64,000 bases of DNA from an uncultured Roseobacter sp. (lineage in GTDB: Bacteria; Pseudomonadota; Alphaproteobacteria; Rhodobacterales; Rhodobacteraceae). This document shows, one piece after another, positions 53,145 through 62,304 of the stretch. The first letter of the stretch is position 1; every line of letters begins with the position of its first letter. Made by a program: the position numbers and the translations under genes. Where the stretch lies: positions 930,001-994,000 of the forward strand of contig NZ_CANKYM010000002.1 in the NCBI RefSeq assembly GCF_947488185.1. Reading direction: 5' to 3'. Under the pieces are notes generated by a model. The model was not told the origin of the DNA and did no database searches. It was given only the letters and a program-made list of their open reading frames with translations.

Positions 53145-54890
53145 TCAGCGTGCAACCGGTGCGGCGTCTTCAAGCCGTAACTGAACGCTTTGCCGCCCAC
53201 GCCATGTGTTGATGTCCAGCCGTCCGGCGAGGTGAAAACGCGCGCCGCCGTGGTTTTCCAGAGCCGGGCCCAGAGGGCTGTCAAAAGCCCCGAAACAAAT
53301 GGCGTCAAGGGGGGCGGCACCCTGCTCGCCAAAGCTGATCTTGAGGTGGTTCTCGCCGACGCGCTTGGCAAAGCGGATCGCCATGTCGGCAAAGACATAG
53401 CGCGGCGCGGGGGCGCTGGCCCCGAACGGGCCCGCCTGTTCAATCAGCTCCGACAGCTCAACCGTGGCAGCAGCGGGCATGAGCAACCCGTCGAGCTTCA
53501 GATCCGCAGCACCCGCCAGATGCGCGCCTTGCTTTTCCAAAAGCTCTGTCAGCCGCGCCATGGCCTCTTCCAGCTTGTCTTCGGCGACCGTCAGGCCCGC
53601 TGCCATCTTGTGACCGCCGCCTTTCAACAGATATCCTTCGCTGGTCAGCCGCTGGATCGGCTGGCCAAGATCAATGCCCGATATGGACCGTCCGGAGCCT
53701 TTGCCGATGCCGTCTTCCAGCCCAATCACGATGCTGGGGCGCCCGGAGGCTTCCTTGAGCCGCGAGGCCACGATCCCCACCACACCTGGGTGCCAGCCGG
53801 GGCCTGCCGCCCAGACCAGCGCCTTGTCCAGACCCCTGGTTTCCGCCTGCGCCAGCGCAGCCGCGCGCACGCTCGCTTCGATATCGCGCCGTTCGGTGTT
53901 TAACGCGTCCAGGCGCTCCGCCAGAGCTGTCGCCTCATGCGGATCATCCGTGGCCAGAAGTCGCGCGCCCAGATCGGCGGCCCCGATGCGCCCACCGGCG
54001 TTGACCCGAGGTCCCAGCAGGAAGCCAAGGTGGTAGGCCGTGGGGGCGGTATCCATCCGCGCCACATCCGACAAGGCCGCCAGGCCGACCCGTGCGCGCC
54101 GGGCCATGACACGCAGGCCCTGCCGGACAAAGGCGCGGTTTACACCAACAAGCGGTGCTACATCTGCCACCGTGGCCAGGGCAACGAGATCCAGCATCCC
54201 CATCAGATCCGGGCCGGACTGCCCCGCGCTGCGCAGCTGACGACCAAGTTCTACCAGCAGCAGAAACACCACGCCCGCCGCGCAGAGATGCGCCAGATCG
54301 CTAATTTCATCCTGCCGGTTGGGGTTCACCACGGCGCAGGCATCGGGCAGCGTTTCAGTTCCCAGGTGATGATCGAGCACCATGACATCCGCCCCCACAG
54401 CCGCGGCGATGGGGCCATGGGAGAGGGTGCCGCAATCAACGCAGACAATCAGATCATGCGTGCGGGCGAGGTCCGCCATCGCCTCTTCGTTGGGGCCATA
54501 GCCTTCGTCGATCCGGTCGGGAATGTAGAGCGTAGCCTGCCGCCCCATCTGCCGCAGCCAGACCAGCAGCAGGGCAGCGGATGCACCGCCGTCTACGTCA
54601 TAATCGGCAAAGATCGCGATTTTCTCTTTGCGCTGAACAGCCTGCAGGAACCGCGACGCCGCTTTTTCCATGTCCTTCAAAGCATGGGGGTCCGGCAACA
54701 GATCGCGCAACGATGGGGCGAGGAATCCCTTGGCGTCGGCAGGGGCAACGGCCCGCCGCGCCAGCACCTGTGCCACAGCATCGGGCAGGTCACTTTGCTG
54801 GGCGATGGCTTCGGCAGCACGAGAGATGTCAACGGGCGGACCGATCCAACGCCGCCCGGTCAGGCTCTGCTCTACGCCGAGAAAACTCAC
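53145..54890 (-). CDS. recJ: Single-stranded-DNA-specific exonuclease
   Basis: 5'-3' exonuclease of 581 residues used in recombination and mismatch repair. The DHH-type motifs are IFADYDVDGGASAALL (motif I), VCVDCGTLSHGPIA (motif II), VLDHHLGTE (motif III, the DHH) and the downstream GGHKMAAGLTV of the DHHA1 domain. An OB-like C-terminal domain ends the protein. It is downstream of glpX by 48 bases on the same strand and followed by tRNA-Glu. Confidence 0.95.
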   Translation of the reverse strand: MSFLGVEQSLTGRRWIGPPVDISRAAEAIAQQSDLPDAVAQVLARRAVAPADAKGFLAPSLRDLLPDPHALKDMEKAASRFLQAVQRKEKIAIFADYDVDGGASAALLLVWLRQMGRQATLYIPDRIDEGYGPNEEAMADLARTHDLIVCVDCGTLSHGPIAAAVGADVMVLDHHLGTETLPDACAVVNPNRQDEISDLAHLCAAGVVFLLLVELGRQLRSAGQSGPDLMGMLDLVALATVADVAPLVGVNRAFVRQGLRVMARRARVGLAALSDVARMDTAPTAYHLGFLLGPRVNAGGRIGAADLGARLLATDDPHEATALAERLDALNTERRDIEASVRAAALAQAETRGLDKALVWAAGPGWHPGVVGIVASRLKEASGRPSIVIGLEDGIGKGSGRSISGIDLGQPIQRLTSEGYLLKGGGHKMAAGLTVAEDKLEEAMARLTELLEKQGAHLAGAADLKLDGLLMPAAATVELSELIEQAGPFGASAPAPRYVFADMAIRFAKRVGENHLKISFGEQGAAPLDAICFGAFDSPLGPALENHGGARFHLAGRLDINTWRGRQSVQLRLEDAAPVAR

Positions 54891-54938
54891 TGCGTCTCCT
54901 CCCTCAAGAGCGCAGGCACCAGCGCCACTGCGGAGGTC

Positions 54939-55904
54939 TCAGGCCTCAACTGGTGTGCGGTAGTTGATTCGGCGAACGGACCCGGTCTTGGACCGCATGA
55001 TCAGCGTTTCGGTTGTCATCCAGCCGGGTTCGCGTTTGACGGCGGGCAGGATGTTGCCATCGGTCACGCCGGTGGCGGCAAAGATCACGTCTTCGGTCAC
55101 CATGTCGTCGCGGCTGTAGATGCGGTCGAAATCGGTGATCCCGGCCTTGCTGGCGCGGCCTTTTTCGTCGTCGTTGCGAAAGAGCAGGCGGCCGTACATC
55201 TGCCCGCCCATACATTTCAGCGCTGCGGCGGCGAGTACACCTTCGGGCGCGCCGCCCGCGCCCATATACATGTCGATGCCGGTGCCCGGCTCCGCGCAAT
55301 GCATGACACCGGCAACGTCACCATCGGTGATCAGGCGGATGGAAGCGCCGGTCTTGCGCACCTCGGCAATCATCTCCTCGTGCCGGGGACGTTCCAGAAT
55401 GCACAGCGTGATGTCAGAGGCGCTGCAACCCTTGGCCTTGGCCAGGGCCGCGACCCGTTCGGCGGGGCTCATGTCGAGCGTGACCACATCCTGTGCATAG
55501 CCCGGCCCGATGGCGAGCTTGTCCATATAGACATCGGGCGCGTGCAGCATGGAGCCACGCGGGCCCATGGCGATGACGGTGAGCGCGTTGGGCATGTCCT
55601 TTGCGGTCAGCGTGGTGCCTTCCAGCGGATCGAGCGCGATGTCCACGCCGGGGCCATTGCCGGTGCCAACCTCTTCGCCGATGTAGAGCATCGGGGCCTC
55701 GTCCCGCTCGCCTTCGCCGATCACGACAACGCCCGCGATATCCAGCATGTTGAGCTGCTCGCGCATGGCGTTGACCGCCGCCTGGTCGGCAGCTTTTTCA
55801 TCACCGTTTCCCACCAGCCGAGCAGAGGCCAGCGCTGCCGCTTCTGACACGCGGGCAAGGCCAAGTGAAAGCATACGGTCCTGAAATTGAGCGTTGGCTG
55901 GCAT
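54939..55904 (-). CDS. glpX: Class II fructose-1,6-bisphosphatase
   Basis: Gluconeogenic phosphatase of 321 residues. The metal and phosphate site is DIALDPLEGTTL, preceded by VVIGEGERDEAPMLYIGEEVG in two parts, and followed by ITDGDVAG. It hydrolyses fructose 1,6-bisphosphate. ATG 55904 is preferred to ATG 55925 because AAGGA stands 9 bases before it. It lies between hom and recJ, an order common in Rhodobacteraceae. Confidence 0.94.
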   Translation of the reverse strand: MPANAQFQDRMLSLGLARVSEAAALASARLVGNGDEKAADQAAVNAMREQLNMLDIAGVVVIGEGERDEAPMLYIGEEVGTGNGPGVDIALDPLEGTTLTAKDMPNALTVIAMGPRGSMLHAPDVYMDKLAIGPGYAQDVVTLDMSPAERVAALAKAKGCSASDITLCILERPRHEEMIAEVRKTGASIRLITDGDVAGVMHCAEPGTGIDMYMGAGGAPEGVLAAAALKCMGGQMYGRLLFRNDDEKGRASKAGITDFDRIYSRDDMVTEDVIFAATGVTDGNILPAVKREPGWMTTETLIMRSKTGSVRRINYRTPVEA

Positions 55905-55973
55905 GAAACTGTCCTTCTTGGGCATTAATTATGGGTAGGTGTATCGTTTGAGCGTGAGGCGTACAACCGCCGG

Positions 55974-57260
55974 TCAGACCGCTTCGATGCGCAGAGCGAC
56001 GGGCGCACCGGAGAGCACATTGGTGGTTTCCATGGCCGCCAGCGCCGCGTTCAGGGCATCGGGCGTGGTCTTGTGGGTCACGATCAGCACCGGCGCCGAG
56101 GTGTCGTCATGGCCGTACTGGCGCATCCGATCAATGGAGACGCCGGCGTCGCCCAGTACCGTGGCGATCTTGGCCAGCGCGCCAGGTTTATCCTCAAGCG
56201 ACATGCGCAGGTAATAGGGTGCGGGCAGTTCCGCACGGGCCGGGTTTGCCGTTGTCAGGTTGTCGGCGGGCAGGCCAAAGACCGGTCCGCGCCATCCCTT
56301 GGCGATATCGCAGACGTCGGCCATGACCGCGCTGGCAGTGGGGCCTTCGCCCGCCCCGGGACCACGCAGGACGATCTGGCCCACGGCGTCGCCGTCCAAC
56401 ACCACCATGTTGGTGCCGCCCTCCAATTGCCCCAGCGGCGAGGTATCGGGCACGAGGCAGGGCTGCATGCGCTGCTCCAGCCCGCGCCCGGTTTTCTGCG
56501 CCACGCCCAGCAATTTGATCTTGTACCCCATGTCGGCAGCGGCGTGGATGTCATTGATGCTCACCCGGTCGATGCCTTCCAGCGTGATACCGTCGAAATT
56601 CACCTTGGTGCCGAAGGCCAGCGAGGCAAGAATGGCCAGCTTATGCGCCGCGTCGATACCGCCCACGTCCAGCTGCGGATCGGCCTCCAGATAGCCCAGC
56701 CCGTCAGCCTCGGCAAAGACCTCTTCATAGCTGAGGCCCGCGCTCTCCATCCGGGTCAGGATGTAGTTGCACGAGCCGTTCATCACCCCCATGACCCGGG
56801 TGATCTCGTTCCCGGCAAGCCCCTCCGTCAGCGATTTGATGACCGGAATGCCGCCTGCCACCGCGGCCTCATAGCGCAAGACACGCCCGGCCCCTTCGGC
56901 CTGTTCCGCCAGCGCCTGACCGTGGATCGCCAGCAGGGCCTTGTTGGCGGTCACCACGTCCTTGCCCGCCGCCAACGCTGCCTCGACGGCTTGCTTGGCA
57001 GGGCCTTCATCGCCTCCGATCAGTTCGACAAAGACATCCACGTCATCGCGCGTCGCCAGATCGACTGGGTCATTTTCCCAGGCGTAGTGGTCCAGTGGCA
57101 CGCCGCGATCCTTGGCCCGGTCGCGGGCAGAGACGGCGGAAATGACGATCTCTCGCCCGCTGCGCGCGGCCAGCAGGGCGGCGTGTTGCCGAATGATGCG
57201 CAGAACGCCGATCCCAACCGTGCCCAGACCAGCAATTCCAAGACGCAGCGGCGCAGACAT
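55974..57260 (-). CDS. hom: Homoserine dehydrogenase
   Basis: NAD(P)-dependent enzyme of 428 residues in threonine and methionine synthesis, turning aspartate semialdehyde into homoserine. The nucleotide site is GIAGLGTVGIGVL near residue 8, the substrate segment is GVMNGSCNYILTRM and the catalytic part is GLGYLEADPQLDVGGIDAAHK, quoted here in pieces. The C-terminal about 80 residues form an ACT domain (KPGALAKIATVLGDAGVSI) for feedback control. ATG 57260 follows AAGGAATT. The frame is open for 62 codons upstream without family sequence. Confidence 0.95.
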   Translation of the reverse strand: MSAPLRLGIAGLGTVGIGVLRIIRQHAALLAARSGREIVISAVSARDRAKDRGVPLDHYAWENDPVDLATRDDVDVFVELIGGDEGPAKQAVEAALAAGKDVVTANKALLAIHGQALAEQAEGAGRVLRYEAAVAGGIPVIKSLTEGLAGNEITRVMGVMNGSCNYILTRMESAGLSYEEVFAEADGLGYLEADPQLDVGGIDAAHKLAILASLAFGTKVNFDGITLEGIDRVSINDIHAAADMGYKIKLLGVAQKTGRGLEQRMQPCLVPDTSPLGQLEGGTNMVVLDGDAVGQIVLRGPGAGEGPTASAVMADVCDIAKGWRGPVFGLPADNLTTANPARAELPAPYYLRMSLEDKPGALAKIATVLGDAGVSIDRMRQYGHDDTSAPVLIVTHKTTPDALNAALAAMETTNVLSGAPVALRIEAV

Positions 57261-57345
57261 AACGGCAATTCCTTTGATTTTCAGGGCGAAGCGGTTGTTT
57301 TTCGCCATGTAGCGGGTTCGGCAGCGACGTGCAACGCGCTTGGTG

Positions 57346-57630
57346 CTATTGCACTTCATCCTCCAGCCGGTTCCGTTCCTCTCCGCTGAGCACCGATCCG
57401 CGCAGCCCTGCGGCGCGCGCCTGCAGGCCGCTGACCCGCGCTTCAAGCTGCGATTGTGTCTCCTCGGTCTTGCTCTGCCGCGCCTCGGTCGAGGTCAGCA
57501 AGGGATCAAAGGGAATCAGGTCCGGAAAATCCGCCTCTCGCGCGGCCTGTCCCGTTGCGTCTTCGATCTCAGGAAACTGCACGCAGCCGACAACACCGAG
57601 GATGAGGATCAGGAAGGCGGCAAGGCGCAT
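57346..57630 (-). CDS. Small lipoprotein
   Basis: Protein of 94 residues with a lipobox GVVGC at residues 12-16. The mature part is polar; its second half (residues about 50-92, with TEETQSQLEARVSGLQ) is predicted coiled coil. It is upstream of hom on the same strand by 85 bases. Function unknown. Confidence 0.7.
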   Translation of the reverse strand: MRLAAFLILILGVVGCVQFPEIEDATGQAAREADFPDLIPFDPLLTSTEARQSKTEETQSQLEARVSGLQARAAGLRGSVLSGEERNRLEDEVQ

Positions 57631-57727
57631 AAAGGAGCTCCGGTTGGTCGCAATTGTTGTGCCTCAAGCGCCCGACGCGCGCAAGGAGGGTTTGTTTTGA
57701 ACATTTGTTCAGATATCCTTGGCCATC

Positions 57728-58330
57728 ATGGCTCGTACCGCAGGTTCACATTCAGACATTACCGGCCCGCGCGTGCGCGCGGCAGCGCTAAAGCTCTTTG
57801 CACGTCAGGGCTTTGCGGCGGTTTCCATGCGCGAAATCGCGCGCGAGGTCGGGGTGCAGGTCGGCGCGCTCTACAACTATACCCCAGACAAGCAAAGCCT
57901 GCTTTTTGATCTGATGAAGAGCCACCTGGACGCTCTGCTGGCCGCGTTTCGGGACGACGCCGATGCAGATCCGGTGGCGCGGTTGAAACACCTTGTGCAG
58001 TTTCACATCCACTTCCACCATGATCGGCCAGACGCGGTGTTCATCGCCTATATGGAATTGCGCAACCTGACGCCCGCAAATTTCGCGCAGATCGAAACCC
58101 TGCGCCGGGCCTATGAGGACCGGCTGGAGGCCATATTGCGGGCAGGTGTGATCACCGGTGATTTTGCCGTGGACGATACCAAGATCGCGACGCGCGCGGT
58201 GATTGCCATGCTGACCGGCATTAACACGTGGTTCCGCGCGGATGGCAGGTTGTCGCTGGACGATGTCACCGCACAGTATTGGCAGATGGTGTCCAAGGCG
58301 GTGTCAGCATCGGACGGGTCGAGCCCATAG
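57728..58330 (+). CDS. TetR family transcriptional regulator
   Basis: Regulator of 200 residues. The N-terminal helix-turn-helix reads AALKLFARQGFAAVSMREIA and GVQVGALYNYTPDKQSLL, as in FadR/TetR-type repressors. The C-terminal helical domain has the TetR_C33-like run FHIHFHHDRPDAVFIAYMEL. The ligand is unknown. ATG 57728 is chosen over TTG 57719. Targets may be the divergent lipoprotein gene or genes downstream. Confidence 0.88.
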   Translation: MARTAGSHSDITGPRVRAAALKLFARQGFAAVSMREIAREVGVQVGALYNYTPDKQSLLFDLMKSHLDALLAAFRDDADADPVARLKHLVQFHIHFHHDRPDAVFIAYMELRNLTPANFAQIETLRRAYEDRLEAILRAGVITGDFAVDDTKIATRAVIAMLTGINTWFRADGRLSLDDVTAQYWQMVSKAVSASDGSSP

Positions 58331-58338
58331 CGCAAATC

Positions 58339-58353
58339 ATCACGTTATGTGAT
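58339..58353. promoter_or_regulatory. Inverted repeat upstream of the small membrane protein
   Basis: ATCAC-GTTAT-GTGAT is a perfect 5-base inverted repeat in an AT-rich promoter-like region, about 90 bases before the small membrane protein gene and just after the tetR-type gene. It may be a regulator binding site; which protein binds is unknown. Confidence 0.4.
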
Positions 58354-58445
58354 GTATATCATGCCATATATTCGTTTTCATTATTTTCTGTGCGCCCCTA
58401 TATCCTCAGAGGCCCCATAGCGGGCTCGGCTGAAAGGAGGCTCAG

Positions 58446-58655
58446 ATGGTTTACGAAACAGCGATTGAAGAACGTCACAGCCCACTGCGGAGTGTCACCC
58501 ATACACTCTTGCTTCTGGCAACAGGCGTATTTCTTGGCATCATGCTGGCAGAGCTACGTGATGTTGCGATGGACAGCGATGCGCGCGCAACCTTCCAGGC
58601 ACAACCGATTGCAGGTGAAGACTGGCACGGCAACGTGCGCCGGTCAGTCCCCTGA
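58446..58655 (+). CDS. Small single-helix membrane protein
   Basis: Protein of 69 residues with a strong AAGGAGG ribosome site 7 bases before ATG 58446. One hydrophobic helix lies at about 19-35 (TLLLLATGVFLGIMLAEL). I do not recognise the family. The good ribosome site and AT-rich promoter region upstream support a real gene. Confidence 0.6.
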   Translation: MVYETAIEERHSPLRSVTHTLLLLATGVFLGIMLAELRDVAMDSDARATFQAQPIAGEDWHGNVRRSVP

Positions 58656-58659
58656 GGGT

Positions 58660-59850
58660 TCAGGGGGCGGACCACCATGCGCCCGGTTTTTTCCGCCCCC
58701 CACGACCTCGATCGAACCAGAGCGCCACGCGCCTGAGCGGAGACAGCGCAAGGCGCAGCCACAGCCGGTGATGCCATTTGCGAAAGTCCCGGTTGAACGG
58801 ACAGACCCGCAGGCAGATCGCGCAGTCCGAGGCCAGCTTGGCCCAGAACCCAAAGCACTTCTCTGCGTCGGATGTCCATTTGCGCACGCCCTTGAGGGCG
58901 GAGATATTGGTACCCCCAACTTCCGGCGGACCAAAGGGTAGGGCCTTTACCGGGCAGGCCTCGGCGCATTTGGTGCAGATGTCGCAAAATGCCCGGACGC
59001 CCTGCGGTTTGGGGCTGTCATGCGCCAGAGGCAGCGACGTGAAAATCTTCGAAAACCGCAGCCGCGGCCCGAATTGCGGGGTGATCACCATCTGGTTACG
59101 CGCATATTCCCCCAGCCCCGCCTGGAGCGCATAGGGAATCACCAGCGCCGTGTCGTTCATCGACGGAACGGCCTCATACCCGAGATTACGGATGTAGGCG
59201 GCCAGCTGCATCACGGTTGCGGCCTCCTGACTGTAAGCGCGCCCGGTGGCCGCACCAGCGGTCGCTGCGGGGTAGGTATCAACCAGATCTGCATCCATCT
59301 CATGGCCCAGCACGATCACAGACGTAATCCCCTCGGGCAGGTTGTTCGGTGCGTCAGACAGATCACGCGTGTCGATGCGGGTGCTGTAGTGCCAGCGCGA
59401 ATCAACCCCGGTAATTCCGCATAAGTCTGCTTTAAAAAAGCGCGCTACCTTTTTGATCTCACGCGACATCTCGTTCGAATCCGTAACCTTGAGGGCCACA
59501 GGAGCGACGGGTGTATCGGCGCTGATCGGTGCCTGAAATCCTTCGCGGCGCCCTTGATCGGCAAAGCGGTCCGTCATCACATCCGAGATCAGCCAGGACG
59601 CATTGCGCAGCGCAAAGTCCCGCTGACCAAACCCGTCGCCCCGGCGCGGGGTCGCCTCCATCCGGTAGGAGGCGAAAAACGCATCCGACCGCGCGCAGCG
59701 CACGGCGGGATCCCAGAACGCCCGGGTGAAAATGTCATTGCGCTGCGCAAAGGGTTCAAACCCGTCGGTCACGTCGATCCCGGCGGCCTTGTCAGAGACG
59801 TCGCTGTGCAACTCCTTTACCATCCTCTCAGGGTACGCCGCGAAATTCAT
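58660..59850 (-). CDS. Reductive-dehalogenase-like cobalamin/4Fe-4S protein
   Basis: Protein of 396 residues. The C-terminal half has two 4Fe-4S motifs, CDICTKCAEACP near residue 288 and, near 347, CAICLRVCP preceded by a separate Cys (KCFGFW). Before them lie GYEAVPSMNDTALVIPYALQ and GLGEYARNQMVITPQFGPR, quoted in pieces, which match the corrinoid-binding core of reductive dehalogenases rather than QueG. It has no Tat signal and no RdhB anchor gene beside it, so it is a soluble form like those of aerobic marine bacteria. Electron donor and substrate are unknown. The N-terminal about 120 residues are less conserved. It converges with a small membrane protein gene. Confidence 0.75.
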   Translation of the reverse strand: MNFAAYPERMVKELHSDVSDKAAGIDVTDGFEPFAQRNDIFTRAFWDPAVRCARSDAFFASYRMEATPRRGDGFGQRDFALRNASWLISDVMTDRFADQGRREGFQAPISADTPVAPVALKVTDSNEMSREIKKVARFFKADLCGITGVDSRWHYSTRIDTRDLSDAPNNLPEGITSVIVLGHEMDADLVDTYPAATAGAATGRAYSQEAATVMQLAAYIRNLGYEAVPSMNDTALVIPYALQAGLGEYARNQMVITPQFGPRLRFSKIFTSLPLAHDSPKPQGVRAFCDICTKCAEACPVKALPFGPPEVGGTNISALKGVRKWTSDAEKCFGFWAKLASDCAICLRVCPFNRDFRKWHHRLWLRLALSPLRRVALWFDRGRGGRKKPGAWWSAP

Positions 59851-59937
59851 CGGTCAATCGTAAAGGTCGCAAACAGGCGCGACCATGGCGGCCGGGGTTC
59901 GCAGGCTGCCCGAAACACGATTGTCAGGGAGTGCGAC

Positions 59938-60882
59938 ATGAAGATTGGTTTTATCGGGCTGGGCAATGTCGGTAGCAAGCTTTGCGGCTCGCTGATCCGC
60001 AACAAGATGGATGTGCAGGTCTTTGATCTCAATGCGGAATTAGTGGCGGCGAAGGTGACCCAGGGGGCCGCAGATGGCCAGAGCCCCGCGCGGATGATGC
60101 AGGCCTGCGATGCCGTGATCACCTGCCTGCCGTCGCCTGCCGCCTCCGCCGCGGTGCTCGACGAGATGTTGCCGCACGTCGCACCCGGAAAAGTCTGGAT
60201 GGAAATGTCGACAACAGACGCCGCCGAGGTCAAACGGCTGGGCGCGCTGGTCATGGCTCAAGGGGGCGCGGCGGTCGACTGTCCTGTCTCGGGCGGATGC
60301 CACCGCGCGGACACCGGCAACATCTCGATCTACGCAGGCTGTGACCGTGCCACCTTCGACCGCGTGCTGCCCGTCCTGACGTGCATGGGGCGCCGTATCC
60401 TGCACGTGGGCGAGATCGGAAATGCCAGCGTTCTCAAAGTGATGACCAACTATCTTGCAACGGCCAACCTGCTGACCCTGTGCGAGGCGCTCACGGTCAT
60501 GAAAGCCGCAGGAATGGACATGGGCACCACCTACGAGGCGATTGCGATGTCTTCAGGCACCTCCTTCGTGCATGAAACCGAAAGCCAGCTGATCCTGTCG
60601 GGATCCCGCGACGTGAACTTCACCATGGACCTGGTGCAAAAGGACATCGGGCTCTTCCAAAAACTGGCCGATGTACATGGGGTCCCGCTGGAACTGTCCC
60701 CCAAGGTGATCGAGATGATGGCGGATGGGCAGGCGCGCTACGGTGCCCGCGCGCAGTCCGACCGGATGATCGAACGGCTGGAAGAGGCAACCGGGCTTGA
60801 GATCCGCGCCCCCGGGTTCCCGCTGGAGCTGATCGATGACGAACCCGAAGCGCGCGGCTACGAGGTCACCCCCAACCGCTGA
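59938..60882 (+). CDS. 3-hydroxyisobutyrate dehydrogenase family protein
   Basis: NAD-dependent beta-hydroxyacid dehydrogenase of 314 residues. The nucleotide site is IGFIGLGNVGSKL at residues 3-15, the substrate motif is DCPVSGGCHRADTGN and the catalytic Lys is in NASVLKVMTNYL. The family includes HIBADH, tartronate semialdehyde reductase and others, so the substrate is open. ATG 59938 follows AGGGAG. It is divergent from the reductive-dehalogenase-like gene and converges with serS. Confidence 0.88.
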   Translation: MKIGFIGLGNVGSKLCGSLIRNKMDVQVFDLNAELVAAKVTQGAADGQSPARMMQACDAVITCLPSPAASAAVLDEMLPHVAPGKVWMEMSTTDAAEVKRLGALVMAQGGAAVDCPVSGGCHRADTGNISIYAGCDRATFDRVLPVLTCMGRRILHVGEIGNASVLKVMTNYLATANLLTLCEALTVMKAAGMDMGTTYEAIAMSSGTSFVHETESQLILSGSRDVNFTMDLVQKDIGLFQKLADVHGVPLELSPKVIEMMADGQARYGARAQSDRMIERLEEATGLEIRAPGFPLELIDDEPEARGYEVTPNR

Positions 60883-60911
60883 TTTTCATTGTTCTATCAA
60901 TATGCCGGGGT

Positions 60912-60928
60912 TTGGGGCAGCGCCCCAA
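60912..60928. terminator. Bidirectional hairpin between the dehydrogenase gene and serS
   Basis: TTGGGGC (60912-60918) and GCCCCAA (60922-60928) form a perfect 7-base stem with a 3-base loop, in the 53-base gap between two convergent stops. It can end transcripts from both sides. Confidence 0.6.
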
Positions 60929-60935
60929 GCCTGTC

Positions 60936-62228
60936 TCACACCAGCTGACCTTCGGGGGTCAGCGTAGTCTTGCCGCCAAGATAGGGCGCCAGCACATCGG
61001 GCAAGACAACCGAGCCATCCTCCTGCTGACCGTTTTCCAGCACAGCAATCAGACACCGTCCGACCGCAAGACCCGACCCGTTCAGCGTATGAACGAACCG
61101 GGGCTTGCCGCCATCCGCCGGTTTGTACCGTGCATTCATCCGCCGCGCCTGGAAATCGCCGGTGGTGGAGACCGATGAAATCTCGCGATAGCTGTCCTGA
61201 CCGGGCAACCACGCCTCGATGTCATAGGTCCGCTTGGCGCCAAACCCCATGTCACCGGTGCAGAGGATCACGGTGCGGTAGGGGATGCCCAACCGTTCCA
61301 GAATATCCTCAGCACAGCGCAGCATGCGCTTTTGCTCTGCATCTGATTGATCGGGCAGGGTGATGGACACCATTTCCACTTTTTCGAACTGGTGCTGGCG
61401 CAGCATGCCCGCCGTGTCACGGCCGGCGCTGCCCGCCTCGGACCGGAAACACAACGTGTGGGCCGTCATCCGGCGCGGCAGGTCCGCCTCGTCCAACACG
61501 TCGCCCGCCACCGAATAGGTCAGCGTGATCTCGGAGGTGGAAATCAGCCACATATCCTCCGTCGTCTTGTAGCTGTCTTCGGCAAATTTCGGCAGCTTGT
61601 CAGTGCCATACATCGCCTCATCCCGCACCAGCACCGGGCAGTTCACTTCCGTCAGCCCGTTATGATCCACATGGGTGTCGATCATGAATTGCGCCAGCGC
61701 CCGGTGGATGCGCGCCACGGCACCCTTGAGCATGACGAACCGCGCGCCCGAGGTCTTGGCAGCAGTTTCGAAATCCATCGACGCGGCAACCCCGGCGATC
61801 TCGTAGTGCTCCTTGGGTGCGAAACCGAAAGCGGGGACATCGCCCCAACGGTTCACTTCGACATTATCCTCTTCATCCGCACCGTCCGGCACATCGGCCG
61901 CGGGCAGATTGGCGATCCAGGCCAGTTTCTCGGTCAGCTGAGCATCAAGCTCCTTGGCTTCCGCCTGCATGGCGGCGACTTCGGCCTTTTTCTCACCGAC
62001 AAGAGCGCGGAGACGCTCGAACTCCGCATCGTTGCCAGCGGCTTTCGCAGCGCCAACTTCCTTAGAGGCTTTGTTCTGATCCGCCTGTGCGGTTTCTGCG
62101 GCACTGATCTTGGCCCGACGCGCCTCGTCCAGCGCCAACAGCGCGGCAGACGCGGGCGCCTCTCCCCGGCGCGCCAGGGCGGCGTCAAAAGCATCGGGGT
62201 TTTCACGGATGGCACGAATATCATGCAT
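60936..62228 (-). CDS. serS: Seryl-tRNA synthetase
   Basis: Class II synthetase of 430 residues that charges tRNA-Ser. An N-terminal coiled-coil arm lies at about residues 30-105. Motif 2 is [15 protein letters not shown] with [10 protein letters not shown] following, and motif 3 ends [21 protein letters not shown] 62228 starts [14 protein letters not shown], the usual family start; the frame is open for 65 codons upstream without family sequence. Confidence 0.96.
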   Translation of the reverse strand: MHDIRAIRENPDAFDAALARRGEAPASAALLALDEARRAKISAAETAQADQNKASKEVGAAKAAGNDAEFERLRALVGEKKAEVAAMQAEAKELDAQLTEKLAWIANLPAADVPDGADEEDNVEVNRWGDVPAFGFAPKEHYEIAGVAASMDFETAAKTSGARFVMLKGAVARIHRALAQFMIDTHVDHNGLTEVNCPVLVRDEAMYGTDKLPKFAEDSYKTTEDMWLISTSEITLTYSVAGDVLDEADLPRRMTAHTLCFRSEAGSAGRDTAGMLRQHQFEKVEMVSITLPDQSDAEQKRMLRCAEDILERLGIPYRTVILCTGDMGFGAKRTYDIEAWLPGQDSYREISSVSTTGDFQARRMNARYKPADGGKPRFVHTLNGSGLAVGRCLIAVLENGQQEDGSVVLPDVLAPYLGGKTTLTPEGQLV

Positions 62229-62304
62229 GTCGGCAGTCCTTGATCTGAGTCGTCTCTTATTGCTGCTTATGACCGATCTTGGTGCGGTCCGTAACCATGA
62301 GATT

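Noticed and set aside
53937-55847. 636-codon open frame on the plus strand over recJ and glpX
   Set aside because: It covers two well-recognised genes on the other strand and has the composition of an antisense shadow.
56073-57389. 438-codon plus-strand frame over hom
   Set aside because: Antisense shadow of homoserine dehydrogenase; no family features or ribosome site.
58660-59850. QueG (epoxyqueuosine reductase) for the 4Fe-4S protein
   Set aside because: The segments before the clusters match reductive dehalogenases, and QueG-specific N-terminal sequence and HEAT-like tail are absent.
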